NCBI GenBank assembly: GCA_001464155.1
Contig: LNEN01000297.1
Span: 1 to 55,574 of the forward strand
From: Cytophagales bacterium Ga0077538
Lineage (GTDB): Bacteria > Bacteroidota > Bacteroidia > Cytophagales > Cyclobacteriaceae
DNA length: 55,574 nt
Reading direction: 5' to 3'
The position numbers and the translations under genes are program-made. Shown here piece by piece: positions 43,674 through 52,647 of the stretch; the stretch's first letter is position 1, and every line of letters begins with the position of its first letter. The notes below the pieces were generated by a model. It made no database searches, was not told the origin of the DNA, and saw only the letters and a program-made list of their open reading frames with translations.

Positions 43674-45440
43674 ATGGTAAGAATAAATTATAGTGTTGTT
43701 GGTTGGTGGATGCTGTGCCTCTTGATCACTTCACCCACATGGGCGCAAAAAAGAAAGAAGGGAGATCCTGTGATTATTTCTAGTGCGGCACAGGCACGCG
43801 AAGCGGAATTTTACTTTACCGAGGGCGAAAAGTATTTCATCCTGGAAGACTACGCCAAAGCACTGGTCTTTTATCAAAAAACGCTGGAGCTTGCCCCTGA
43901 AAACGCCACGGTTCATTTCAAAATAGCCGATGTGCTAAACCGCGGTACGCAAGAAGAAGATTTGCAACGGGCCGCACGCAGCATTGAACAGGCGTTGAGC
44001 CTAGAGAAAAAGAATAAATATTTCTACCTGCTGGCGGCCAATATTTACAATGGGCTTTCCCAGTTCGATAAGGCCGCAGAAGCCTACGCGCAAATGATTC
44101 GAGAAGTGCCCGGTACCGAAGAATATCTTTTCGAATTGGGAGCTACCTACCAATATGCCAATCGCATAGAAGATGCCATTCAAGCCTACCAACAAGCAGA
44201 AGATGCCCTGGGGGTAAACGAGATGTGCTCGATTCAAAAAGTGCGCTTATACCTCGAGTTGAAAAAATCGAAAGAAGCGCTCCTGGAGGCAGAGAAGTTA
44301 ATGGCCTTCGATCCGGAAGAAGGCCGGTATGTGATGAGCCTGGCCGAACTCTTTTCACAACGGGGCGATAAAGCAACGGCCATTCGCTTTCTGGAAAAGT
44401 TTTTACAAACACATACAGAAGAGAGTGGACAAGAACGCATGATGCTGGCAGGTCTGTATCGTGAAACCAATAGACATAAAGATTCAGAAGCACTCTTGTT
44501 GGTTGTGTTCGATGATCCGAGCATTGAGTTTGGCAGTAAAGCACTTATTGTTGCTACGTTAAATGCAGAACTGAGTCAGGATAAAAGTGGGGGGCTTGTA
44601 AATCCTGAAAAAGAAAAATTAGCCCTCACGCTGTACGAGAAGTTGTCGAAGCAATACACCAACGAAGGACAACTGTATGTATTGGGGGGCGATCTCTACT
44701 TAACGCTGGGCAATTCAGAAAAGGCGAAGGAAGAATACCAGAAGGCCATTGCGTTGGGCGATGTGAACGTAGACGTCTGGCAGAATTTACTATACCTGGA
44801 GGCACAGCAAGAGAAACTTGACAATGTGATTAAATATTCGGAGCAAGCCCTGGAGCTGTTTCCCAACCATGCCATGTTTCATTATTTCTATGGCTATGCA
44901 AAATTTCGGAAACGTCAATTTGCTGAGTCCGTGGAAGCCTTGGAACAAGCCAAGCGTTTGTCTGCTGCCAACCCGGCCTTTGTGAATGATTTAAACAGCA
45001 TGCTGGGCGATGCGTATTACTCCTTAAAAGAGTATGCAAAATCTGACAAAGCCTACGAAGAAGCGCTGGCCTACAATCCGAATAACGATGCTGTGCTGAA
45101 CAACTACAGTTTCTATCTCTCCATCCGGAAGGAAAACCTGGAGAAGGCCGAAAAAATGTCTGCGCAATTGGTAAAAGACCATCCGGACAATGCTACCTAT
45201 CTGGATACCTACGCCTGGGTCTTGTACGCCCGCGAAAAATATAAAGAAGCCAAAAAAGTAATGGAACGAGCAGTTGGCAAAGGCGCCCCTAATGCCACGC
45301 ACCTGGAACATTACGGAGATATTCTGTTTAAATTAGGAGAAGTTGAAAATGCTGTTCAACAATGGCAAAAGGCACGCGAGCTCAATATGAACAGTGAACT
45401 CTTACATAAAAAAATTGCCAATCGAAAATTGTATGAATAG
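43674..45440 (+). CDS. Secreted/periplasmic tetratricopeptide repeat protein
   Basis: After a signal peptide (WMLCLLITSPTWAQ), most of the 588 residues are TPR units of 34 residues, with recurring patterns such as AEFYFTEGEKYFILEDYAKA, AAEAYAQMIREVPGTEEYLF, AKEEYQKAIALGDVNVDVWQ and SDKAYEEALAYNPNNDAVLN. It probably scaffolds envelope proteins. Its last 8 bases overlap the start of the DUF4292 gene, and an EnvC-like gene follows, so a cell-envelope or divisome-linked role is likely but unproven. Confidence 0.85.
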   Translation: MVRINYSVVGWWMLCLLITSPTWAQKRKKGDPVIISSAAQAREAEFYFTEGEKYFILEDYAKALVFYQKTLELAPENATVHFKIADVLNRGTQEEDLQRAARSIEQALSLEKKNKYFYLLAANIYNGLSQFDKAAEAYAQMIREVPGTEEYLFELGATYQYANRIEDAIQAYQQAEDALGVNEMCSIQKVRLYLELKKSKEALLEAEKLMAFDPEEGRYVMSLAELFSQRGDKATAIRFLEKFLQTHTEESGQERMMLAGLYRETNRHKDSEALLLVVFDDPSIEFGSKALIVATLNAELSQDKSGGLVNPEKEKLALTLYEKLSKQYTNEGQLYVLGGDLYLTLGNSEKAKEEYQKAIALGDVNVDVWQNLLYLEAQQEKLDNVIKYSEQALELFPNHAMFHYFYGYAKFRKRQFAESVEALEQAKRLSAANPAFVNDLNSMLGDAYYSLKEYAKSDKAYEEALAYNPNNDAVLNNYSFYLSIRKENLEKAEKMSAQLVKDHPDNATYLDTYAWVLYAREKYKEAKKVMERAVGKGAPNATHLEHYGDILFKLGEVENAVQQWQKARELNMNSELLHKKIANRKLYE

Positions 45441-46185
45441 ACGCACGCTTGTCTTTCTTTTTATAAGTCTTTTTGCCTTCAGTGCCTGTAGTAAAAAAAC
45501 AGTAGGGGCACTCGCTGGTGACCCCAAAGCCACGCTGAATATTGAAAGCATTGACTTTGAGTATTTCCATGGCAAGGCACGCATGGTCTTGCGCGATGCC
45601 AATAAAGAAAGAGAGGTAAAAGCCAATATCCGGGTGCGCAAAGACAGTGTGATCTGGATGACCTTTTCAGTAATTGGTGTACAGGGAGGCAAGGCACTTA
45701 TTAATAAAGACTCCATCACAATCGTTTCTACCATCGACAAGGAGTACTACGTGTTTGATTATGTGGAACTGTCCAAGCGATTCAACTTTCCTATTAATTA
45801 CGATGTGATACAAGCCAGTCTTTTGGGTAATCCCCTCCTGAAGCGCTCTGAAACCGATGTGATTGAACAGCTCTCTTCTATGTATTTACTCAAGCAAAAA
45901 ACAGGCACGGTAGACGTAGTGAATTTTGTGAATTCGGCAGCTTCCAAAATTGAAAAGATAGAATTGAAAGAATCTGATTCCAACAATACACTCAATATCA
46001 GCTACTCTAATTTTCAACCCGTGGGCAATAAGTTGTTCCCTTATAACGGCACCATTTCTTTGTTCTATAAAACCCCCTCGGGTTTATTGAATACTACGAT
46101 CATCTTTGAATACAATAAGGCAGAAGTAGGCGATCGTGAACTCCGATTCCCGTTTAACATCCCCAAGAAGTATGACCGCAGGTAA
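45433..46185 (+). CDS. DUF4292 family lipoprotein
   Basis: Starting at the ATG that overlaps the TPR stop (ATGAATAG) gives 250 residues with a lipobox FSAC (Cys19). The rest is beta-rich (FEYFHGKARMVLRDANKERE, ANIRVRKDSVIWMTFSVIGV, FDYVELSKRFNFPIN), the DUF4292 pattern. The fold looks like the LolA/LolB type of lipoprotein carriers, which is an inference from strand order only. The frame extends upstream to 45394 inside the TPR gene, but the lipobox start is preferred. It overlaps the next gene by 14 bp. Confidence 0.8.
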   Translation: MNRRTLVFLFISLFAFSACSKKTVGALAGDPKATLNIESIDFEYFHGKARMVLRDANKEREVKANIRVRKDSVIWMTFSVIGVQGGKALINKDSITIVSTIDKEYYVFDYVELSKRFNFPINYDVIQASLLGNPLLKRSETDVIEQLSSMYLLKQKTGTVDVVNFVNSAASKIEKIELKESDSNNTLNISYSNFQPVGNKLFPYNGTISLFYKTPSGLLNTTIIFEYNKAEVGDRELRFPFNIPKKYDRR

Positions 46186-47389
46186 AGCTTGCTTACTCCT
46201 CCTCTTCCTGCTGGGATCTTTTACTTCCTTCGCCCAGAAAAACAAGAATCAACTTCAACAGGAGAAGCAAAAAAATCTGCAGAAGATTAAGGAGGTGGAG
46301 AAAATTCTTACGGAGACCACCAGTCAGAAAAAAAATACCTTGGGTGAACTCTCTGCCCTGAATCAACGCATTGAAAGTCAGGAGAAATTAATTCAATCCA
46401 TTCGCAACGAAATGGATTTTCTCAACAAAGAAATCGGGGAAGACAACGGCATCATTGCCGCACTGGAAGAAGACCTGGTAAACCTCAAAGCCGAATACGC
46501 CTCCATGTTGTTTGCGGCCCAAAAAGCCAACAACAGCGCTACCCGCCTCACCTTCTTATTTTCCGCAGCCTCTTTTGATCAGTTGGTGATGCGCCTGCGC
46601 TACATGAAGCAATATTCAGAACGCAGAAAATTACAAGCGGACCAAATCATCAAGACACAAGATCAATTGGCCTCGCAGGTAAAAACCACCGAAGCCAAAC
46701 GCAACGAGAAAAACAATCTGCTGAATGAAGAGTTAGCGGAAACCAATCAACTCACCTCACTCAAGACTAAACAAAAAACACTGGTTAAAAACCTGGAGAA
46801 GCAGGAAAAGAAACTGAGGTCCGATTTGACCGAAACGAAGAAAGCGATTGCCAAGCTGGACAAGATGATCGATGATATTATTCGAGAAGAAATAGCGAAA
46901 GCAGAACGAGAAGCGAGAGAGGCTAAAGCACGGGCGGCCAAAAACAAAACCGCAGTCGTACCCGAAGCTTCGGTAGCTTTATCCGCCTCCTTTGAAGAAA
47001 ATAAAAATAAGTTTAGCTGGCCAGCGGCTGGTTTTATTTCCGATCCTTTTGGAACCCATAACCATCCTGTGTTAAAAGGCATCATCATCAAAAATGAAGG
47101 CATCAACATCCAAACCAAGCAGGGCGAAAAAGTGCGCTGTATTTTTGACGGAACTGTGCGCATGGTGGCCGTTGTAGGCCGACTGGGAACGGTTGTGATG
47201 GTGAAGCACGGAGAATACTTTACAGTATATTCTGGTTTAAAGGAGGTGACCGTGCGAGAAGGTCAAAACGTTAAAACCAATCAGGAAATGGGCACGGTTG
47301 CCTTTAATACGGACGGCATTCCCGAACTGCGTTTTCAGATTCGCAAAAACACCACTGCCCTCAACCCACAGCAATGGCTGCGTAATTAG
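46172..47389 (+). CDS. EnvC-like murein hydrolase activator (degenerate M23 domain)
   Basis: The ATG at 46172 (MTAGKACLLLLFLLGSFTSF) gives 405 residues: a signal peptide ending FAQ, a long coiled coil (about 20-250; for example LQKIKEVEKILTETTSQKKN), and a C-terminal LytM fold beginning GFISDPFGTHNHPVLKG. The zinc-site positions are altered: the HxxxD region, the HxH (here ELRFQIRK) and the loop EYFTVYSGL lack the His ligands. That matches EnvC/NlpD-type activators, which stimulate amidases rather than cleave murein. It should act at the septum in the periplasm. Translation is coupled to DUF4292. Confidence 0.88.
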   Translation: MTAGKACLLLLFLLGSFTSFAQKNKNQLQQEKQKNLQKIKEVEKILTETTSQKKNTLGELSALNQRIESQEKLIQSIRNEMDFLNKEIGEDNGIIAALEEDLVNLKAEYASMLFAAQKANNSATRLTFLFSAASFDQLVMRLRYMKQYSERRKLQADQIIKTQDQLASQVKTTEAKRNEKNNLLNEELAETNQLTSLKTKQKTLVKNLEKQEKKLRSDLTETKKAIAKLDKMIDDIIREEIAKAEREAREAKARAAKNKTAVVPEASVALSASFEENKNKFSWPAAGFISDPFGTHNHPVLKGIIIKNEGINIQTKQGEKVRCIFDGTVRMVAVVGRLGTVVMVKHGEYFTVYSGLKEVTVREGQNVKTNQEMGTVAFNTDGIPELRFQIRKNTTALNPQQWLRN

Positions 47390-47483
47390 AAAAATTACCG
47401 ACTACCGTTAATCCTTCTCCTTTTTGGTCTTTTCACATGTATTAACCCTTACGGTAAAAACCATGCTTTTCATGCTTTTTCCC

Positions 47484-47491
47484 TATCTTTG
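47484..47491 (+). promoter_or_regulatory. -7 element for tatA
   Basis: TATCTTTG, a perfect TAnnTTTG, ends 19 bp before the tatA ATG. No matching TTTG was seen at -33. Confidence 0.55.
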
Positions 47492-47510
47492 ACCTTTAAA
47501 TAAAATAAGT

Positions 47511-47756
47511 ATGGAAGCAATCCTAGTATTCGGAATCGGTGGCACAGAGTGGTTGGTAATTGGTGCTGCAGTCCTCCTGTTTTTCGGAGCAAAAAGAATC
47601 CCTGAATTTGCCAAAGGTCTCGGAAAAGGTATTCGCGAGTTCAAGAATGCCGTAAACGATGTTAATCAAGACGTAGCCGACTCTACGAAAGATGTAAAGC
47701 GCAATATTGATTCTGCTCGTGAAGCAGGTCGTATTGACATGAACGATCCTAAGTAA
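47511..47756 (+). CDS. tatA: Sec-independent (Tat) translocase subunit TatA/E
   Basis: An 81-residue protein: one N-terminal membrane helix (FGIGGTEWLVIGAAVLLFFG), then the hinge and amphipathic helix KRIPEFAKGLGKGIREFKNA, then a charged tail. This is the TatA plan that forms the pore for folded proteins with TatC. tatC is not in the window. It has its own -7 box and lies 15 bp before gatA, so the two may be co-transcribed. Confidence 0.93.
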   Translation: MEAILVFGIGGTEWLVIGAAVLLFFGAKRIPEFAKGLGKGIREFKNAVNDVNQDVADSTKDVKRNIDSAREAGRIDMNDPK

Positions 47757-47771
47757 TTTACTTCAACAGCA

Positions 47772-49199
47772 TTGAAACAATATGCTTCTTTTCGTGCCAT
47801 GCAAGACGCGCTCCTGCATGGCACGATTTCTTGTACGCAGGTTGTACAACATTATCTCGCCAACATTCACGCCCAGCAACACCTCAATGCTTTTTTAAGC
47901 ATTTACGAAGAGGAGGCGCTTGCTCATGCCGCTCGATTAGATGCTAAATTCAAATCAGGTTCTGTCGGTAAGCTGGCAGGCATGGTGGTGGGCATTAAAG
48001 ATGTGTTGGCCTACAAGGAACACCCACTCCAATCATCGAGTAAAATTTTAGCTGGGTTCACATCACCGTACACCGCCACAGCCGTGCAACGACTGCTAGA
48101 CGAAGATGCTATCATCATTGGCCGACAAAACTGCGATGAGTTCGCCATGGGATCTTCCAATGAAAACTCTGCTTTTGGCCCTGTCCTAAACGCACTTGAT
48201 AATACGCGTGTACCGGGTGGGTCTTCCGGTGGTTCGGCTGTCGCTGTGCAGGCAGACTTATGCCATGTGTCTCTTGGTTCTGATACCGGAGGTTCTGTGC
48301 GACAACCGGCTGCCTTCTGTGGAGTGGTGGGCTTAAAGCCAAGCTACTCGCGCATCTCTCGTCATGGGCTCGTGGCGTTTGGTTCTTCGTTCGACTGTAT
48401 AGGCATTTTCGGAAAGAATGTAGAAGATGTAGCCTTGGTGCTGGAAGTAATTGCCGGGGCCGATGACATGGACAGTACGGTTTCTCAACAACTTGTCCCT
48501 GCGTATACAACTGCGCTTCAAGCTCCATCCGAAAAATACAAGGTTGCTTACATTCGAGAAACCATCGAAAGTGAAGTGCTGCAGCCCGAAATAAAAGAAA
48601 GTTTAGAGGCTAAACTTCAACAACTGCGACAGGCTGGCCATACGGTAGAAGCCATCGATTTTCCAATGTTGGAATATTGCTTACCTGCGTATTACATACT
48701 CTCCACAGCCGAGGCGAGTTCCAATTTGTCGCGCTTTGATGGCGTGCGCTTTGGCCACCGTAGCAACAAGAGCACCGACCTTACTTCACTGTATAAAAAA
48801 ACACGCTCTGAAGGTTTTGGATCAGAAGTGAAGCGCAGAATTCTGCTGGGAACTTTTGTGTTGAGCGCGAGTTATTATGATGCTTACTACACCCAGGCGC
48901 AAAAGGTGAGACGCATGATTCGCGATAAAACAAAAGAGATCTTCGCTACCTATGACTTTGTCTTAATGCCTACCACCCCCACCACAGCTTTTAAAATAGG
49001 CGAACACACAACCAATCCGTTGGAAATGTACTTAGCCGACATTTACAGCGTTCATGCTAATGTTGTGGGCATTCCCGGGATATCCGTACCTTGTGGTATT
49101 GATCAGCAAGGATTACCCATTGGTTTACAGGTTATTGCTGATGACTTTGAAGAAATGAAGCTTTTAGCCTTTGCTGATCATTTGATGAAACTGAAGTAA
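47772..49199 (+). CDS. gatA: Glutamyl-tRNA(Gln)/aspartyl-tRNA(Asn) amidotransferase subunit A
   Basis: Amidase-signature enzyme that releases ammonia from glutamine for tRNA-bound Glu/Asp. From a TTG start it has 475 residues. The catalytic triad is Lys76 (VVGIKD), Ser151 (PGGSSGGS) and Ser175 (DTGGSVRQP); spacing equals that of characterised GatA. gatB and gatC are not here, as gatA is often unlinked in Bacteroidota. mltD-like follows 1 bp after the stop. Confidence 0.96.
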   Translation: MKQYASFRAMQDALLHGTISCTQVVQHYLANIHAQQHLNAFLSIYEEEALAHAARLDAKFKSGSVGKLAGMVVGIKDVLAYKEHPLQSSSKILAGFTSPYTATAVQRLLDEDAIIIGRQNCDEFAMGSSNENSAFGPVLNALDNTRVPGGSSGGSAVAVQADLCHVSLGSDTGGSVRQPAAFCGVVGLKPSYSRISRHGLVAFGSSFDCIGIFGKNVEDVALVLEVIAGADDMDSTVSQQLVPAYTTALQAPSEKYKVAYIRETIESEVLQPEIKESLEAKLQQLRQAGHTVEAIDFPMLEYCLPAYYILSTAEASSNLSRFDGVRFGHRSNKSTDLTSLYKKTRSEGFGSEVKRRILLGTFVLSASYYDAYYTQAQKVRRMIRDKTKEIFATYDFVLMPTTPTTAFKIGEHTTNPLEMYLADIYSVHANVVGIPGISVPCGIDQQGLPIGLQVIADDFEEMKLLAFADHLMKLK

Positions 49200-49200
49200 G

Positions 49201-50628
49201 ATGAGAAAATTGTTGGTGTTGGTATTCTTTTTCATGACCGGGGCTGCATTCGCACAAGAATTGCCAGACTCGGTACTAGTCGCTGACTCACTGGAAGTAG
49301 TGGAGACGGAGCCGCTGCTGCTAGCAGAAGATTCTGCCCATATTAATTACTATTCCCTTCCCATCGATTGGGAATATATTCCTGGTGATGATGACCCTGT
49401 AGTCATTGCTGATCGGTTGCGCTGCATCGAAAAATCCATTCCACTTCACTACAACGAAAAAATTCACGGCTTTATCAATTACTTTACGGTGAAAGACAGA
49501 GCCTATACGCGCATGATTATCCAGCGCATGAATTTGTATTTCCCGCTCTTCGAAAAATACTTGAAAGAATATGGCTTGCCCGATGAATTAAAGTACTTGT
49601 CTATTATCGAATCAGGATTAAATCCTAAAGCTGTCTCCAGAGCACGGGCCGTGGGCCTTTGGCAATTTATGTCAGCAACGGGCCGCTACTTCGGGTTGCA
49701 CATTGATTGGTACATTGACGAACGCATGGATCCGGAGAAATCCACCAAAGCAGCCTGCTTATACCTCAAACAACTCTACGGTATGTTTGGTGATTGGGAG
49801 TTGGCACTGGCCGCCTACAACAGCGGACCGGGCAATGTGAAAAAAGCCATTCGCAGGGCAGGTTATAAAAAAAGTTTCTGGGAAATCTATCCCTATGTGC
49901 CACGCGAAACCCGTTCGTATGTTCCACAATTTGTGGCCATCACCTACACCATGAATCATTTGAGCGAACACAATTTTCTGATGGAAGAGCAAGAGGCTTT
50001 TCCAGTAAGTGATACACTTCTTGTCAAAAAATACATGCACCTGCCTACGCTGGCCAAACTTACCAGAAGCTGCATGGAAGACATCCTTAAGTTAAATCCT
50101 TCTATTCAACATCAGGCCTTGCCTGATTTACACAAGCCCTACAAGCTGTATGTACCCGTAAGTACAAAGACTACTTTGGAAACTAACCGTTGGGCCATTC
50201 TTGACTCTGCGTCTTCCACCGGTAAGAAAGAATTAGAACTTTTAGCCCGTAACTCGCCCGGCAGTACTTATGGAAAAGATAAAATTGTGTACAAAGTTAA
50301 GTCGGGCGATGTACTAGGCTCCATAGCCATTCGTCACAATGTGAAAGTTACAGACTTGAAGAAATGGAACAATCTATCCAGCAATACCATTCGCATTGGG
50401 CAACGCCTGAACATCTGGACAAAACCAAGTGCCTACGTTAAGAGTCAGGAAAGCATAGCCCTGGCCAAACCCATCCCTGCCTCTAAAACCTATACGGTGC
50501 AGTCGGGTGATACGCTGTGGGACATCTCTCAAAAATTTCAAGGACTTACCATTCAAAAGTTGAAAGAGTTGAATAACCTGGAGAATGCTAAAATTCAACC
50601 TGGTCAGAAACTGGTCGTTGGCATTTAA
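49201..50628 (+). CDS. Membrane-bound lytic murein transglycosylase D-like protein with two LysM
   Basis: Secreted murein enzyme of 475 residues that cleaves the MurNAc-GlcNAc bond with 1,6-anhydro formation. A signal peptide (ending AFAQ) is followed by an SLT domain with catalytic Glu137 in YLSIIESGLNP, then AVGLWQFM and AAYNSGPGNVKKAI. Two C-terminal LysM modules bind peptidoglycan: YKVKSGDVLGSIAIRHNV and YTVQSGDTLWDISQKFQ. There is no lipobox, so unlike E. coli MltD it may be soluble. It is followed by a DUF4837 lipoprotein gene, a common pair in this phylum. Confidence 0.92.
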   Translation: MRKLLVLVFFFMTGAAFAQELPDSVLVADSLEVVETEPLLLAEDSAHINYYSLPIDWEYIPGDDDPVVIADRLRCIEKSIPLHYNEKIHGFINYFTVKDRAYTRMIIQRMNLYFPLFEKYLKEYGLPDELKYLSIIESGLNPKAVSRARAVGLWQFMSATGRYFGLHIDWYIDERMDPEKSTKAACLYLKQLYGMFGDWELALAAYNSGPGNVKKAIRRAGYKKSFWEIYPYVPRETRSYVPQFVAITYTMNHLSEHNFLMEEQEAFPVSDTLLVKKYMHLPTLAKLTRSCMEDILKLNPSIQHQALPDLHKPYKLYVPVSTKTTLETNRWAILDSASSTGKKELELLARNSPGSTYGKDKIVYKVKSGDVLGSIAIRHNVKVTDLKKWNNLSSNTIRIGQRLNIWTKPSAYVKSQESIALAKPIPASKTYTVQSGDTLWDISQKFQGLTIQKLKELNNLENAKIQPGQKLVVGI

Positions 50629-50692
50629 CATTCTCTCACAGGAAGGGTAGTGTGCACAACTCCATCCGTGACTATTTATACTAGTTTTTGTT

Positions 50693-51802
50693 ATGACTAA
50701 AATTCAGTCTATGATCCGTTTTATTCTCCTTTTCACGCTCCTCCCCTTACTCTTTTCCTGCTCTTCGTCCAGCGAAGGCGACAACAGAAGCCTGCCCAAC
50801 GCTACCGGAAAATCGGGCGATGTGATCATCCTGATGGATTCCTTGCAGTGGAAGGGTGAACTTGGAGAAGCCGTTCGGAATATTTTTTCACAAGAAGTGC
50901 CTGGCTTGCCCCGAGAGGAAACTACTTTCAACGTGATCTGGGTTCATCCTAGCAAAAAAATCAAACTGCTGACACAAATACGCAACCTGGTATACGTTTT
51001 CACACTGGATCAGGCCAGTGCCGGCACACGTGTAATTACCGACAACCTCTCGCCTGAAACCTTGAACAACATTCAAACTGACACAAGTTTTTTTCTGGTG
51101 AATAAGAAGAATGAATACACCAAAGGCCAGGAGGTTATGTATTTATTCGGAAAAACAACTGCGCAATTAGTACATCATTTAAAAAGAGACGGACAACGCA
51201 TACAAGATTTTTTTAACAATGCAGAAAAAGAGCGCCTGATGGCGAGCATTGTGAAGACGTCCTCCACCAAGAATCACACAGAATTGCTTCGCAAGGATTT
51301 TGGATTAACCCTGCATTTTCCAGCAGGATATAAACTAGCGCAGCAAGAAAAGAACTTTGTTTGGTTTCGATCACCAGAGGCAGAAATTGACAGGAACTTC
51401 TTTTTAGCACGACAGCCCTACACAAGCGAATACCAATTATTGCCTGACAGTATTCTAGCCTGGAGAGAAGGTATTTGCAGCACGTATATTTTTGAAGATC
51501 CGGAAAATCCTCAAAGCTATATTACGACCGAACGTGACATCCCTTTTAAACCCATCAAAGCCAGACAAGTAAATTTCAATGGTGCTTTCGCGATGCAGTT
51601 GAAAGGATTGTGGAGAACAAATAACAAAACCATGGGTGGTGCTTTTGTGAGCTATGCCTTTGTCAATACAGCCGATAATTATTTGTATTATCTCGAAGGC
51701 TTTGTCTACGCCCCTGGCAAGCCACAGCGCGAGTTGATTCGTGAAATGGAAGCCGTTGCACAAACGTTTGCTCCTGTTACATCCCCCACAAGCACTCATT
51801 AA
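50693..51802 (+). CDS. DUF4837 family lipoprotein
   Basis: Two possible starts (50693 or the ATG at 50711, MIRFILLFTLLPLLFSC) lead to a lipobox LLFSC. The body of about 345 residues has the DUF4837 layout: an N-terminal part (GDVIILMDSLQWKGELGEAV, then LPREETTFNVIWVHP) and a repeat-like C-terminal part (LRKDFGLTLHFPAGYKLAQQ, YITTERDIPFKPIKARQ). The function is unknown; the steady pairing with a transglycosylase suggests an envelope role. Confidence 0.8.
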   Translation: MTKIQSMIRFILLFTLLPLLFSCSSSSEGDNRSLPNATGKSGDVIILMDSLQWKGELGEAVRNIFSQEVPGLPREETTFNVIWVHPSKKIKLLTQIRNLVYVFTLDQASAGTRVITDNLSPETLNNIQTDTSFFLVNKKNEYTKGQEVMYLFGKTTAQLVHHLKRDGQRIQDFFNNAEKERLMASIVKTSSTKNHTELLRKDFGLTLHFPAGYKLAQQEKNFVWFRSPEAEIDRNFFLARQPYTSEYQLLPDSILAWREGICSTYIFEDPENPQSYITTERDIPFKPIKARQVNFNGAFAMQLKGLWRTNNKTMGGAFVSYAFVNTADNYLYYLEGFVYAPGKPQRELIREMEAVAQTFAPVTSPTSTH

Positions 51803-51851
51803 CAGGGAACTTTTTGATGTCAGAAAGCATTTCATTCTCAAAACACTCACT

Positions 51852-52193
51852 ATGAATTGGAATTCGCTGAACCAATTAGCGCAACTGGACCGCATCAAAG
51901 AAGAATCAAAAAATCATCCGGTACTTATTTATAAGCACAGCACACAATGCAGCATCAGTCGGTCAACCCTTGACCGATTAGAGAGAAATTGGAAAGAGTC
52001 AGACATGACAGCCTTAAAACCGTACATGCTGGATCTGCTCTCGTATCGCGATGTTTCGAATGAAATAGTGAATGCTTTTCAGGTAGAGCATGAATCACCG
52101 CAAGTGCTTGTGATCAAAAATGGAGAAGTCGTCTACCACACTTCACATTTTGGCATTGACTACAAATCGCTACTTCCCTTCGCTAAAAATTAA
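51852..52193 (+). CDS. ytxJ: Bacillithiol system redox-active protein YtxJ
   Basis: Monothiol bacilliredoxin-type protein of 113 residues (DUF2847). The redox Cys33 lies in KHSTQCSISRST, near the family pattern HSTxCSIS; the C-terminal VLVIKNGEVVYHTSHFGIDY also fits. The frame runs upstream to 51741 inside the DUF4837 gene, but the ATG at 51852 gives the family length. With bshA in the same window it supports bacillithiol use. It overlaps the convergent osmC-like gene by 11 bp. Confidence 0.9.
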   Translation: MNWNSLNQLAQLDRIKEESKNHPVLIYKHSTQCSISRSTLDRLERNWKESDMTALKPYMLDLLSYRDVSNEIVNAFQVEHESPQVLVIKNGEVVYHTSHFGIDYKSLLPFAKN

Positions 52194-52587
52194 AATTCAC
52201 GGTCTGCTTTACTGAGTCTGCAAGACTTAAGGCCACGGGACAGGTAAGGGCGGCTCGTTTTAGCTTCTCCTTTTGTATATCCGTAGCCTCTAACGTGGGG
52301 TGTGTAAACGTGACTTGTATTTCTGCGATTTTACGCGGGTTAGCACTCATCACTTTTACAACATCTGCCTTTAAACCCGCAAGGTTAATGTTTTCACGTT
52401 CTGCTAGCTGCCCCATAATCGTCATCATACAACTGCTAAGCGCAGCAGAAACCATATCCGTTGGACTGAACGCTTCTCCTTTTCCGTTGTTATCTAGCGG
52501 AGCATCAGTGATTACTTGTTGTCCGGATCGGGTGTGAGTGGCCTCGGTGCGGAGAGAACCTAAATAAAGTGTTGTAGCAGTGGTCAT
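52183..52587 (-). CDS. OsmC family peroxiredoxin-like protein
   Basis: A 134-residue thiol peroxidase-like protein. The two redox cysteines are Cys53 (SSCMMTIMGQ) and Cys116 (LTCPVALSLA), the right spacing for OsmC/Ohr. GEAFSPTDMVSAALSSC is the family signature. It likely reduces organic hydroperoxides; the electron donor is unknown, and the bacillithiol proteins nearby are suggestive only. It converges with ytxJ. Confidence 0.9.
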   Translation of the reverse strand: MTTATTLYLGSLRTEATHTRSGQQVITDAPLDNNGKGEAFSPTDMVSAALSSCMMTIMGQLAERENINLAGLKADVVKVMSANPRKIAEIQVTFTHPTLEATDIQKEKLKRAALTCPVALSLADSVKQTVNFNF

Positions 52588-52647
52588 TAAACTAATGGTT
52601 TGAAAATAGCGTTAGCAGGTGTAGATTTACTTATCCCAAAAGTACAG

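Noticed and set aside
46172-47389. Active M23 zinc endopeptidase
   Set aside because: The His ligands at the HxxxD and HxH positions are missing, which fits an EnvC-type activator instead.
47394-47456. Terminator after the EnvC-like gene
   Set aside because: An imperfect inverted repeat (TTACCG...GTTAAT and ATTAAC...CGGTAA) exists, but the arms are interrupted and no U-tract follows.
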